Below are positions 8,256-18,020 of a stretch of DNA of 35,924 nt, in pieces (the stretch's first letter is position 1; each line of letters opens with the position of its first letter). The notes beneath the pieces are model-generated. The model was not told where the DNA came from. It saw nothing but the letters and a program-made list of their open reading frames with translations, and did no database searches. Location: positions 1 through 35,924 of the forward strand of contig NZ_JAGFXZ010000030.1 in the NCBI RefSeq assembly GCF_019038395.1, read 5' to 3'. The position numbers and the translations under genes were made by a program. This DNA is from Acinetobacter sp. BY419. GTDB taxonomy: Bacteria > Pseudomonadota > Gammaproteobacteria > Pseudomonadales > Moraxellaceae.

Positions 8256-11200
8256 ATGGCCATACATGTTATTCAGAGTCAACGTATCGATGTGCTTTTG
8301 GATAGTATGCTGCATATTGTCAACCAGACTGCTCGGAATCCGTTTGAGGTTTTACAAACCCGGCACTTTATTGTGCCGTCTCCGGCAGTAGAAAGCTGGT
8401 TGACCCAGAAAATTGCCGAAAAAAAAGGGATCAGCGCCAATACCCAGTTTCATCACCGGATTCGCGCCTTTCAATGGACCTCTTATCAGTGGGTATTGAA
8501 TGCTCCCAAAGAGGTTGAACAGGTGCGTGAAGCCAATATTCCGCGCATTATTATGAAATGGCGGGTATTTCAGGCACTGCGCAAATATATTCTGCCAGAA
8601 CAGATTTCCTTAGATGTGGATCATCCCCTGTATTCTATTGTGAAGCGGATTTATGACAGTGCTGACCGGCTGGAGCAGGGTACAGAGAAACAGCTGAAAA
8701 AACAGAGCATGCTGTACTGGGTGGCCGAACAGGTGTCGCGCCTGTTCAGTCATTATATGGATTATCGTGGCTATTGTGCCCGTAACTGTCCTCCAAACCA
8801 CTGTAGTTGCCCAAGTAACTGGCTGGAGGCTTGGGGACAGGATATTGCACTCGATATCGAGCAGATGATCTATAGCCCCAAAGATGAAAATGGCCATGAG
8901 ATGCAGGTGGCGGATTTTGTCAAAATTCAGGCGCGTGAGCTGGAAGCCTGGCAACGCTGGTTGTGGCAGCATGTATTTCAGGATGACTATGCCAAAATCC
9001 TGGAGATTGAGCGTTTGTACTGGGAGCGGCTGGAAAATGAAGAAACCCGCGCCCAAGCCTTGAAACAACTGCCGGCGCAGATTGTGGTGTTTAGCCTGCT
9101 GGAACTGCCACCCAGCCAGCTGGATTTTTTACGCCGTCTGGGCCAGTACATTGATATCTATATTTTTCACTTTAACCCTTCGCAGGAATACTGGGCCGAC
9201 AGTGTCGATCCGGACTGGAAAGCCAAATTTGATCTGCAACGGGAAGAGCGCTTTATTCAGCGCTTTGAAAAAACCCGTAATCGCAAGCCGAATGATGCTG
9301 AAATTAAAGACTTCAGGATCAAGCAGCTCAACTTTAATGCCGAAGACCGCGAATCCCGGCATCCGCTCCTGACCCGATTTGGCAAACAGGCGCGTGATCA
9401 TTTCTCTTTGCTTTCCAAACTGTCTTCGGGTGAAGAGGGTCTCTGGGCCGATGTCTTTGTCGATGAATATCAGAATAAACTGCTGGATAAAATCCAGTCA
9501 GATATCCTGTATCTGCTCGAGCCCGAGCAGCATCAATATGCTTTAAGCCCTGACGATGATTCAGTACAGATTCATGTCTGCCATTCTTCACTGCGCCAGC
9601 TGGAAGTCCTCAAAGAACAGCTGATTCACTGGCTGGCTCAAGGCAATGACCAGGCTCGACGTCAGCCAAGTGATATTCTGGTGCTGACCCCGAATTTGAA
9701 AGAACTGGAACCGGCAATTCGCAGTGTCTTTGCACCACCACCGCGTGAGCGTGAGACCGGCAGCAAACGCCTGCAGAAAGATAGCCTGTATTTACCGATC
9801 CAGATTGCCGGTGTTTCGCGTCTGGATGTCAGCAATGCCTGGCGTGCCGTACTCGGCCGGATCCAGTGGGTACGTCGCCGTTTCAGTATTGAAGATTTTG
9901 CCGACTGGCTCAGTCTAAATGCCACCCAGCAACGTTATGGTCTGGACTATGGCAATGTAGAGCGGATGGTGCAGTTGCTGACAGATGCCGGCTTCAAGCG
10001 TGGACTGGACCAGCAGCATTTACAGCAAAGTCTGAGTGCAGGCGATGAAGATTACCGTTTCAGCTTTAAATTCGCGCTAGACCGTCTGGCTTTGGGCTTG
10101 GCGATTCCTGAACATACGATGTTTGAGAATACTTTGAGTTATGCCAAGGTTTTGACCAGTGATTTCCCGCTGATTTCGACGCTGATCCAGATTTATCAGG
10201 ATCTGGTGCAGCGCCGTGACTGGCTGACTTTACATGAAACCGGGCAGCGCACGCCGGTGAAGACCTGGCTGGAATATCTGCGGGCCGATCTGAATGAATT
10301 TCGTGATGCTGGAGTGGAATCGCTCAAAACCGTTGCCGAGATTATCGACAAGCAAATGCGGATGCTGACGCTGGCCGATTATCATGATCAGGATGATCCG
10401 CACGCCAGCCAGGAACTGGTGGCACTCAGTCTGCCTCTGCCTTATGTGCTAGAAGAAATTCAGAATACTTTAGAGATGCAGCTGGATCAGGCAGAACCGA
10501 CCGGACAGATTACTTTTAGCCAGATTGGCCAGATCCGGCCACTCCCTTATAAACTGGTGGTGATCCTGAATCTGGATAGCGGTAAGTTTCCGAGCCGGAA
10601 TCAACAGGTACCCTTTGATCTGATGCGCAGCCTGAAGCCGCAACTTGGCGATCGTTCCCGTCTGGATGACGAGCAGGGCGCTTTTCTGGATGCCTTGCTA
10701 TTGGCGCAGGAAAACTTATGGCTGTTCTATAATGGCTTTGATCTGGATGATGGCGAGGCCCGCGATCCGTCAACTGCCTTGCAGGAGCTGGTTCAGCATA
10801 TCGCCCTGATCTGCCAGTCCGAACAGCCGGATGCCGAGGTCGATGCAACAGTGGAGATCCATGGTCTTTTGGTCGCCCAGCATATCCAGCAGCTTTATCA
10901 TGTGCATCCCTTGCAACCTTTTGATCCAGTCGGATTTGCAGATGCGCAAACACCGCGTTATCAGGATCAATGGTTTGCGGTGGCAGAATATATCCGTAGC
11001 GCCGAAGGCAAGCGCAGCAGCTGGATCAATGCGCATTATCCGGCACTGGCACAGAAAGAAATCCGGGTACTCAAAGGCGATGAATGGATCCGGGATATGA
11101 TTTTCCCGGCACGCCTGTTCCTGAAAAGTGTCGGAGTTTCCATAATTCGCTACGCCGATTTGCCGAGTTCACGGGAACCCTTATTATTGAACAAGCTGGA

Positions 11201-11960
11201 GCAATATCAGGTGCGGGATTTCCTGTTGCAACAAGAGCAGGAAATTGAGCCGAACCTGATGCTGGACCGTTTGCCGGTGGGTAAAACCCAGCAAGCCACC
11301 TGGCTGGGGAGCCAGCAGGAACAGCAGGTATTGCAAGAACGTTTGCTGCAACTCGGCAAAGAACTGACGCCAGTCACCCAGCAATCCCTGCAGTTAAGTC
11401 CTGAACTGATCATTCATATTAACGTGCCAAAAGTCCCGCACAGCAGTTACTGGCTGAGTATGCAATCCTCCTCGGCATCAGAAAAACGACGTGCCCAGAT
11501 CTGGCTGGAATATCTGTTGTGGCTGGCTTATTTAAATGATGATGCACGTTCACCAGAACTGGAGCGCATTGTCATTTTCAGTAATAAGACCATGAAGTTT
11601 TCTGGCTTGAATTCAAGCAAGGCACGTGATTATTTGCAGCTCTGGTTAAAGGCATGGGAAATGGGGCAACAGCAGCCGCTGGTCTTGCCGGCAGAATTAT
11701 TGATGAAAAAAGAGTGGCAATGGGTCGAAAATGAACAGGGCAAAATGACTATTATGGAAATGCCGGAATTGCTGAAAGCCTGGAACAACAGCTATGAGAG
11801 TGCCAAGCCTTTGGCTTCGGATGAATCCAGCCTGTTGCATCAGGACTGGCAATTTATTTTGCAGGATCAGGATCCGGATCTGGCCCTGCAAAATTGCTGC
11901 CATGATTTTGCGCATGGCCTGTATGCGCCGATTCATCAACATCTGCAATGGGTGAAATAG
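8256..11960 (+). CDS. recC: RecC, exodeoxyribonuclease V gamma subunit
   Basis: RecC is the scaffold of the RecBCD helicase-nuclease, which resects double-strand breaks and loads RecA. It splits the DNA strands and, in E. coli, reads Chi. The 1234-residue length (E. coli 1122) fits the family. Recognisable RecC features include the N-terminal HFIVPSPAVESWLTQKIAEKKGI block near residues 35-60, the HVCHSSLRQLEVLKEQL block near 432-450, and ITFSQIGQIRPLPYKLVVILNLDSGKFP-type sequence near 750-780. RecC has no active helicase motifs, and I see no Walker A here. A good ribosome site (AGGGGAAGC) precedes ATG 8256. It is the first gene of recC-recB-recD, and recB begins 4 nt after its stop. Confidence 0.95.
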   Translation: MAIHVIQSQRIDVLLDSMLHIVNQTARNPFEVLQTRHFIVPSPAVESWLTQKIAEKKGISANTQFHHRIRAFQWTSYQWVLNAPKEVEQVREANIPRIIMKWRVFQALRKYILPEQISLDVDHPLYSIVKRIYDSADRLEQGTEKQLKKQSMLYWVAEQVSRLFSHYMDYRGYCARNCPPNHCSCPSNWLEAWGQDIALDIEQMIYSPKDENGHEMQVADFVKIQARELEAWQRWLWQHVFQDDYAKILEIERLYWERLENEETRAQALKQLPAQIVVFSLLELPPSQLDFLRRLGQYIDIYIFHFNPSQEYWADSVDPDWKAKFDLQREERFIQRFEKTRNRKPNDAEIKDFRIKQLNFNAEDRESRHPLLTRFGKQARDHFSLLSKLSSGEEGLWADVFVDEYQNKLLDKIQSDILYLLEPEQHQYALSPDDDSVQIHVCHSSLRQLEVLKEQLIHWLAQGNDQARRQPSDILVLTPNLKELEPAIRSVFAPPPRERETGSKRLQKDSLYLPIQIAGVSRLDVSNAWRAVLGRIQWVRRRFSIEDFADWLSLNATQQRYGLDYGNVERMVQLLTDAGFKRGLDQQHLQQSLSAGDEDYRFSFKFALDRLALGLAIPEHTMFENTLSYAKVLTSDFPLISTLIQIYQDLVQRRDWLTLHETGQRTPVKTWLEYLRADLNEFRDAGVESLKTVAEIIDKQMRMLTLADYHDQDDPHASQELVALSLPLPYVLEEIQNTLEMQLDQAEPTGQITFSQIGQIRPLPYKLVVILNLDSGKFPSRNQQVPFDLMRSLKPQLGDRSRLDDEQGAFLDALLLAQENLWLFYNGFDLDDGEARDPSTALQELVQHIALICQSEQPDAEVDATVEIHGLLVAQHIQQLYHVHPLQPFDPVGFADAQTPRYQDQWFAVAEYIRSAEGKRSSWINAHYPALAQKEIRVLKGDEWIRDMIFPARLFLKSVGVSIIRYADLPSSREPLLLNKLEQYQVRDFLLQQEQEIEPNLMLDRLPVGKTQQATWLGSQQEQQVLQERLLQLGKELTPVTQQSLQLSPELIIHINVPKVPHSSYWLSMQSSSASEKRRAQIWLEYLLWLAYLNDDARSPELERIVIFSNKTMKFSGLNSSKARDYLQLWLKAWEMGQQQPLVLPAELLMKKEWQWVENEQGKMTIMEMPELLKAWNNSYESAKPLASDESSLLHQDWQFILQDQDPDLALQNCCHDFAHGLYAPIHQHLQWVK

Positions 11961-11964
11961 CCGC

Positions 11965-14900
11965 ATGACTTTCTTAAAGCAGCAGATGCAAACAGCTATT
12001 TCCACCAATCCGATCCAGGACATGAAGTTCCGTGGCCTGCACTGGATTGAAGCATCGGCAGGCACAGGCAAGACCTATACGCTATCCAGCCTGATGGTGC
12101 GGATTTTTCTGGATCAGTATTATCCCCATCAGGTGATTGCGACCACCTTTACCCGCAAGGCTACGGCTGAACTGAAAAACCGGGTACGGCTACGCGTCGA
12201 GGAAACGCTGGCTTATATCCAGCGTCATCAGCAGCTCAATTCAGTTGAAATTGCAGTGAAAATCCAGAGCGAAACCGATCCGCTATTTCAGCAGGTACTC
12301 AAAGATTATGGTCCACGTCTGGATTATGCCCGTCGCCGTTTGCGTCTGGTACTGAACCAGCTGGATGAACTGTTTGTCGGCACCCTGGACAGCTTTAGCC
12401 AGAAACTGTTACGTGAATTTGCCTTTGAAAGTGGCAAGATTGAACGTGCAGAACTGACCGAAGATCAGGACCTGTATATCCAGCAGCTGATTCATGATGT
12501 ACTGCGTGACTGGATCCAGCAGCAGCCGCAATATATGGTCAATCATCTCTATGTCCAGAATCTGCTGAAACCGGTGGAGCATTATACCGGGCTGGTGCGT
12601 GATGCCCTGAATTTCAGCAGGCAGCACTTCCAGAAAGTCCAGCCAGCCGAATGTGACCTGAATAAATTAGAAGCCTGTATTGCCCAGTTGTTGAGTGTTC
12701 AGGAGCATGATCTTGCAACCATGCGGCGCTATTGTCAGGACTTTCCGAAGTATTTTCACAAGAGTTTTTTGACCAGGTTAACCGAAGTTTGTGAAAACTT
12801 TATGACCTGGAGCGCAGCCCTGAAGACTCAGGGTGCCATGAGCTTTTTTGATGCTGAATTACAAGTTATTTTATTGAATTTGTGCCATTTACGCCGCAAG
12901 AAAACCGACTTCCAGCCGACCACTCAAATTTTTAACAAGAGTTGTCCGGATGCAGAACAACAGCTGATTTTGCAACACAGCCTGATTGTGGCGATTGATG
13001 TACTTTGTGAGGTCAAGCAATATCTGGATGAGCAGCTGAAACAGCTCGGCACTTATTTGGAATATCACATTATTCAAAGTGTGCAAACCCGTTTGCCACA
13101 GACCTTGCAGCAGCAGGGTGAAACCACGTTTTCCCAGCAAATCCGCACACTGGGCGAAGCGCTGCAAGGCCAGCAGGGACAGCGCTTCGCCCAGTTTGTA
13201 CAGGCACGTTATCCGCTGATTCTGGTCGATGAATTTCAGGATACCAACCAGGACCAGGATGATCTGCTGGCCAAGATCTGGCGTGATGCCAACCGGGTTC
13301 AGTCCGGCTGCATGATTATGGTCGGTGATCCGAAACAGGCAATTTATGGTTTCCGTGGCGGCGATATGCTCACCTATAACAAGGCACATGCCGATGTGCT
13401 GCATAAGCAGGGCTGCGAATATACCCTGATGCAAAACCATCGTTCGGTCAAGCCGTTAGTTGAGGTCGTGGATGCGCTGTTCCAGCGGCAAATGGATTTT
13501 GGCGAACAGGTGCAGTACACCCTGATTCAGGCCGGGAGTCGTCCGCATCCGGATTTAATCGATGCCGGCGCCTGTAACCCGCAGCCCTTACGCTGGATTC
13601 AGCTAGGTGAATCGGATGTGGAAGCGGATCAGGTGGCCTGGAAAATCCGTGTGCTGCTGAATCAGTCCACCCAGCAGCAGCTCTACTTTCAGCAACAAGA
13701 GCATAAGCAAAACTTGGGTGCAGATGATATCGCCGTGCTGGGATTTGGACATTTTGCCCTGGAGCAGGTCAAGCAGCGCCTGCAGCGTATGGGTATCCCT
13801 TGCTATAAAGAGTCCAAACAAAGTGTCTTTGCCAGTCCGGTCGCTCAGGATGTCGCGGCGGTCTTGACTGCGATCATGGATCCTTTCAATGAAGCCAAGG
13901 TCAAACGCGCCTTACTGACCCGCTTATTGGGCTTTAATCTGAAAAAGCTGATTGAGCTACAGGAGCAGAGTGAAGGCCTCAGTCGCTATATCGCAGACCT
14001 GGATGCCATTCGGGAAATGTGGTTTGAGAAAGGTTTTCTGACTGCATGGAATTATGCACTGAACCTGTTTCAGGTCTGGACCAATCTGGTCGCCAGCCAG
14101 AGTCTGGACAATGAACGGGTAGTGGTCAATCTGCGTCATCTGACCGAAATTCTGAGCCAGCAAAGCGAATATTATCAGGGGGCACAAAAACTCTATCACT
14201 GGTATTTGCGTCAACTGCAGTCGCCTTCAGGCAAGGACAGTGAAAAAGAACGCAAGCTGTCCGGTGATCATGGTGTTCAACTGATGACCATCCATGCTTC
14301 CAAGGGTCTGGAATTTAAAGTGGTGTTTTTATTGGGAGCCGATGCTGCTTTTGATGTGAATAAAGGCAACCTGAATTTTTCCCTGTCTGTGCCTGAGCAG
14401 GACAATATTCTGCAACAATCCCGGGTGATTGCGGTCAATCATAAGGATTTGCAGGAGCAGGCAATTCTGCAAAATGCAGCAAGAAATGCAGCCGAAAACC
14501 ACCGGCTCTGGTATGTGGCGCTGACCCGTGCCAGTCATCGGGTCTATGCCATGTTGCAGGATCAGAGCGCACAGTCCGCTTCGGGTCTGGCTTTCTGGCG
14601 TGGTCAGGGAGCTCAACTGTTTGAACATGCTTTAAGTCTGGTCGAGCAGCCACTGTCTCAGGAACCGCCGCGACTGGTCGAGCAATTACAAAATAATAAG
14701 CTAGACATGCTGGCGCAACCCTTACCGGAGCGGCAGTTTTATCCGCGGACCAAAACCAGTTTTACTGCCTTGTCACAGCATCAGCAACATGTGCAGGTCT
14801 TGCAGGATGATCTGGTGAATGCACAGCAACATCCGGACAGTGCTGCCGATGAAATCCATTTCACTGGTCTGGAAGAACAGGCCGCGGTCATGCCACTGGA

Positions 14901-16086
14901 CTGGATCAAGCTGAATTTCCCCAAAGGCACGGTGGCCGGAACTTTCTTGCACAGCATTTTTGAACATATCGATTTTCATGACAGCAGTTATTGGAATCTG
15001 GAAATCCGCCGCCGTTTTAAAAATACTGCACCGCACATCTGGCAGGAACTGAAAGAGAAATTCGAGCAGGCTTTCGATTTGCGTGCTGTACTGGAACAGG
15101 CCTTTTCCCCGTATTATCAGACAGCAGTAGTCAATCTGCGTACCCTGTTTCAGGCTGTAGCCCGGATGGAGTTTAAAACAGACGAATTACAGCATAGTAT
15201 GCAACGCGTACTGTCCAGCCTGAACTATAAGTTACTGACCGGAATTCGCCTGCATGACCAAAGTGAAGCTTATCGCCAGCAATGGCAGCAGCTGTTTCAA
15301 TCGGCACTGCTGGATCGTTCAGCCTTAGTCACATTTTTAGGCCAGTTTCAGGTGTATTTCGACGGGCTGGAGGATGAATCCTTTATCCAGTTTTTCGAAC
15401 AGGAAATGAGCCAGATTCCGCGTGCTGTAATAGCTGAACCCCTGAATGTAGATGGCATTTTTCAGACTGCTTTTAATGGACTGCTGGATGAGATCACAGA
15501 AGATATTTTGCTGAACCTGATGCATGCCTGGGTACATGACATTCTGGCCACTCCAATTCAGGCAGATTTTGCTTTAGCACAGCTGCAGGCTAAACAGTAT
15601 CTGTCAGAATTTCCGTTCTATCTGTCCTTGACCGATGCTCCTTTGCAGATTCGACAAATCCATCAGCTTTTTCTCGAAAATGACATTGTCATGAACGATT
15701 TTAATGAAGCCAAATCGGCACGTTATCTGACCGGTTCCATCGATCTGGTGTATTTTGATGGCCAGCGTTACCATATTGCCGATTATAAAAGTAACTTTCT
15801 CGGGCCGGATCAACAGCACTATAGTGCTGAGGCGATTCAGCAGAATATGAGCCAGTCGAGTTACTGGCTGCAGGCGGCTCTGTATCTGGTGGCACTGCAT
15901 CGTTATCTGGGTGCCAATATGCGGGAATATTCGATTCAGCAGCATCTCGGTGGTGCGAGCTATTTATATTTACGCGGGATGAATGGACAAGCAGAGCAAG
16001 GGTCTTATTATTGGCAACCGAGCATAGAATTTATCGAACAACTGGATCAAATACTGGGCTATTTTGAGCAGAAAAAATCAGCATGA
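11965..16086 (+). CDS. recB: RecB, exodeoxyribonuclease V beta subunit (helicase and nuclease)
   Basis: RecB is the 3'-5' SF1 helicase of RecBCD and carries its only nuclease site. Visible motifs are Walker A EASAGTGKT at 29-37, the DExx box VDEFQD with D422/E423, GDPKQAIYGFRGGD shortly after, and the helicase motif-VI region LWYVALTRA near 855. The C-terminal nuclease has D1260, D1273 and K1275 (GSID...ADYK). Their spacing of 13 and 15 residues equals that of E. coli D1067, D1080 and K1082. At 1373 residues it is longer than E. coli RecB (1180). There is no ptrA between recC and recB, unlike in E. coli. The 4-nt gap from recC suggests translational coupling. Confidence 0.96.
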   Translation: MTFLKQQMQTAISTNPIQDMKFRGLHWIEASAGTGKTYTLSSLMVRIFLDQYYPHQVIATTFTRKATAELKNRVRLRVEETLAYIQRHQQLNSVEIAVKIQSETDPLFQQVLKDYGPRLDYARRRLRLVLNQLDELFVGTLDSFSQKLLREFAFESGKIERAELTEDQDLYIQQLIHDVLRDWIQQQPQYMVNHLYVQNLLKPVEHYTGLVRDALNFSRQHFQKVQPAECDLNKLEACIAQLLSVQEHDLATMRRYCQDFPKYFHKSFLTRLTEVCENFMTWSAALKTQGAMSFFDAELQVILLNLCHLRRKKTDFQPTTQIFNKSCPDAEQQLILQHSLIVAIDVLCEVKQYLDEQLKQLGTYLEYHIIQSVQTRLPQTLQQQGETTFSQQIRTLGEALQGQQGQRFAQFVQARYPLILVDEFQDTNQDQDDLLAKIWRDANRVQSGCMIMVGDPKQAIYGFRGGDMLTYNKAHADVLHKQGCEYTLMQNHRSVKPLVEVVDALFQRQMDFGEQVQYTLIQAGSRPHPDLIDAGACNPQPLRWIQLGESDVEADQVAWKIRVLLNQSTQQQLYFQQQEHKQNLGADDIAVLGFGHFALEQVKQRLQRMGIPCYKESKQSVFASPVAQDVAAVLTAIMDPFNEAKVKRALLTRLLGFNLKKLIELQEQSEGLSRYIADLDAIREMWFEKGFLTAWNYALNLFQVWTNLVASQSLDNERVVVNLRHLTEILSQQSEYYQGAQKLYHWYLRQLQSPSGKDSEKERKLSGDHGVQLMTIHASKGLEFKVVFLLGADAAFDVNKGNLNFSLSVPEQDNILQQSRVIAVNHKDLQEQAILQNAARNAAENHRLWYVALTRASHRVYAMLQDQSAQSASGLAFWRGQGAQLFEHALSLVEQPLSQEPPRLVEQLQNNKLDMLAQPLPERQFYPRTKTSFTALSQHQQHVQVLQDDLVNAQQHPDSAADEIHFTGLEEQAAVMPLDWIKLNFPKGTVAGTFLHSIFEHIDFHDSSYWNLEIRRRFKNTAPHIWQELKEKFEQAFDLRAVLEQAFSPYYQTAVVNLRTLFQAVARMEFKTDELQHSMQRVLSSLNYKLLTGIRLHDQSEAYRQQWQQLFQSALLDRSALVTFLGQFQVYFDGLEDESFIQFFEQEMSQIPRAVIAEPLNVDGIFQTAFNGLLDEITEDILLNLMHAWVHDILATPIQADFALAQLQAKQYLSEFPFYLSLTDAPLQIRQIHQLFLENDIVMNDFNEAKSARYLTGSIDLVYFDGQRYHIADYKSNFLGPDQQHYSAEAIQQNMSQSSYWLQAALYLVALHRYLGANMREYSIQQHLGGASYLYLRGMNGQAEQGSYYWQPSIEFIEQLDQILGYFEQKKSA

Positions 16087-16126
16087 TTTTGCGGTTTTAT
16101 AAAATATATAGAGATTAAACAGAAAA

Positions 16127-16153
16127 TTATCCTGTGGATAAGTTTGAGGATAA
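16127..16153. promoter_or_regulatory. TTATCC/GGATAA palindrome containing a consensus DnaA box
   Basis: TTATCC-TGT-GGATAA (16127-16141) is a perfect 6-bp inverted repeat. Its right part, TGTGGATAA (16133-16141), is the exact complement of the DnaA box TTATCCACA. A second GGATAA lies at 16148-16153, 12 nt further on. It lies in the recB-recD spacer just ahead of the chosen recD start. Confidence 0.45.
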
Positions 16154-16157
16154 CTGT

Positions 16158-17942
16158 GTGGAAAGTGAGCAGAATCACGTGTCGCAGCAAAATGCCAGTT
16201 TGATGGCCTGGATTGACTATCTGTGTCAGCTGCCGTTTAGTACAGCTCCAATAGATCTGGAAGCAAAATTGCTGATTCAGCAATTGCTTGAGGCGATGCA
16301 GGCGGGTGATAGCTGTATCGAAGTTGATGCTCAGCAAATTGCCTTATTACATAATCTGGTACTAGACCGCCGTCAGCACAGTATGGGAATCGCGCCGTTT
16401 GTTTTTGCAGACCAGCATTTATATCTGTACCGTTACTGGCAGCTCGAGCAGGCAGTAGCCGCGCATATTGTGCGAATTAAAAACCAGCCGGTTGCCGCCC
16501 TTCATTTATCCGAACGTGATCGTAGTTTACTTTCAGATTTACAGCAGCAAAAAGCCCTGCACATGGTAGCTCAGCAAGCCTTAAGCATTATTACCGGCGG
16601 CCCGGGCACCGGTAAAACCTATACGCTGGCACATATGATTGCGGTTTTATTTGAAGCTATGCCGAATATCCGGATCGCCATGGCGGCGCCCACCGGAAAG
16701 GCCGCACAGCGGATGAAAGAGGCACTGCAAAAAGCCTTGCACAGTGAAGCCTTACAACAGTTTGAGCTAGAACCCTTAAAACAGTTACAACCGGTGACCC
16801 TGCATCGTTTATTGGGTCTGGGCACTCGCGGACAGCCGCGGTTTCATGCCAAACAGCCTTTACCTTATGATGTGATTGTGGTCGATGAAGCCTCGATGCT
16901 GGATTTAAGTCTGTCCCAGATGTTACTGGCGGCGGTGCCGCCTCAGGCACGGCTGATTTTACTCGGGGACGCAGACCAGTTAGCCTCTGTCGATGTCGGA
17001 ACAGTGCTGGCAGATTTACAGCAAGTCGCGACCTTGGAGGATAATCGGGTCAATTTAATCACTACACGGCGTTTTGCGACAGGAGCCAAAATTGGGGCAA
17101 TGGCGGAGTTTATCCAGCAGAATCATGAGCCCTCTGCTGTACTGCAGAAATTTGAGCAGCAAATTGTGGTGGCAGCCAGTGAGTTAAAAGCCATTGATTT
17201 GGATCAGGTTGAGATTGACCAGTTGCAGCTGCAATACCTGCTCTCTGGCCCCGAACAGAACGGGCCTAGCTTGAGTCAGTATTATGACCAGTTGATGTAT
17301 GGTTATCGGGCTTATGTACAGGCCATAAAAACGGAACAGAACTCAGCTGATTTTGAGCAGTATGTGCAACAAGTGGTAAAAACCTTTGATGATTATCGTA
17401 TTTTAACGGCAATTCGTTCTGGTGATCTGGGCCTGCTCAAGATTAATCTGCAGATTGAACAACGTTTTTTAGCAGCGCAAGGCCAGTTGAAGCAGGGCGA
17501 CTGGTATGTCGGTCGACCAGTCATGATGAGTTATAACGACTATCAGCTAGGCTTGTCTAATGGCGATATTGGCATCTGTTTCTTACGGGAGCAGTTTGGG
17601 CAGCGTCAGTTTGAAGTGTATTTCCCGAGTCTGGAAAAATGGGTATTGGCCACCCGCTTACCCAAAAGTATTGAAACCGCCTTTGCGCTGACCATTCATA
17701 AATCTCAAGGTTCAGAATTTTCCCATACCGCTGTGGTACTGGATCAATATGCAAAAAATTTATTGAGCAAAGAGTTGATTTATACTGCGATTACTCGCGC
17801 CAAAAAAGTGGTCAGTTTATTGGTAGATTGTAATGCTTTTACACAAGCACTTTGTGTCAGAACCACGCGAAAAAGTGGTTTGAGCCAAAAAATCCTTGAA
17901 CAATCTAGCAGTTTATTGGCAAAAAATAATCAAACCTTGTAG
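16158..17942 (+). CDS. recD: RecD, exodeoxyribonuclease V alpha subunit (5'-3' helicase)
   Basis: RecD is the 5'-3' SF1B helicase of RecBCD. In 594-residue numbering, Walker A GGPGTGKT is at 147-154 and the DExx box VVDEASMLD has D243/E244. GDADQLASV follows, the C-terminal motif TIHKSQGSEF comes near 515, and YTAITRAKK near 545. E. coli RecD is 608 residues. A longer frame starts at GTG 16134 with no ribosome site. I use GTG 16158, which has TTGAGGA 8 nt upstream. The longer form would add eight residues, so the choice has little structural effect. The recB-recD gap is 71 nt, and it holds the DnaA-box palindrome, the only real spacer in the operon. Confidence 0.95.
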   Translation: MESEQNHVSQQNASLMAWIDYLCQLPFSTAPIDLEAKLLIQQLLEAMQAGDSCIEVDAQQIALLHNLVLDRRQHSMGIAPFVFADQHLYLYRYWQLEQAVAAHIVRIKNQPVAALHLSERDRSLLSDLQQQKALHMVAQQALSIITGGPGTGKTYTLAHMIAVLFEAMPNIRIAMAAPTGKAAQRMKEALQKALHSEALQQFELEPLKQLQPVTLHRLLGLGTRGQPRFHAKQPLPYDVIVVDEASMLDLSLSQMLLAAVPPQARLILLGDADQLASVDVGTVLADLQQVATLEDNRVNLITTRRFATGAKIGAMAEFIQQNHEPSAVLQKFEQQIVVAASELKAIDLDQVEIDQLQLQYLLSGPEQNGPSLSQYYDQLMYGYRAYVQAIKTEQNSADFEQYVQQVVKTFDDYRILTAIRSGDLGLLKINLQIEQRFLAAQGQLKQGDWYVGRPVMMSYNDYQLGLSNGDIGICFLREQFGQRQFEVYFPSLEKWVLATRLPKSIETAFALTIHKSQGSEFSHTAVVLDQYAKNLLSKELIYTAITRAKKVVSLLVDCNAFTQALCVRTTRKSGLSQKILEQSSSLLAKNNQTL

Positions 17943-17955
17943 GCAAAAGCTTACA
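17938..17955. promoter_or_regulatory. GacA/UvrY-box-like palindrome 1
   Basis: TGTAGG-CAAAAG-CTTACA matches the TGTAAG-N6-CTTACA upstream activating sequence known from Pseudomonas rsm genes at 11 of 12 fixed positions with exact spacing. It straddles the recD stop codon, upstream of candidate RNA 1. Function is inferred only from the pattern. Confidence 0.45.
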
Positions 17956-18020
17956 AAGATTAAGGAAATTGACGCATAGAGCTTTTGCTCAATATTTGAG
18001 AAGATGTGTTTACAAAATAA

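Noticed and set aside
12889..13440. Minus-strand frame of 183 codons inside recB
   Set aside because: It is an antisense shadow of conserved helicase sequence, rich in Leu, Gln and Ile as expected from reverse reading of RecB codons.
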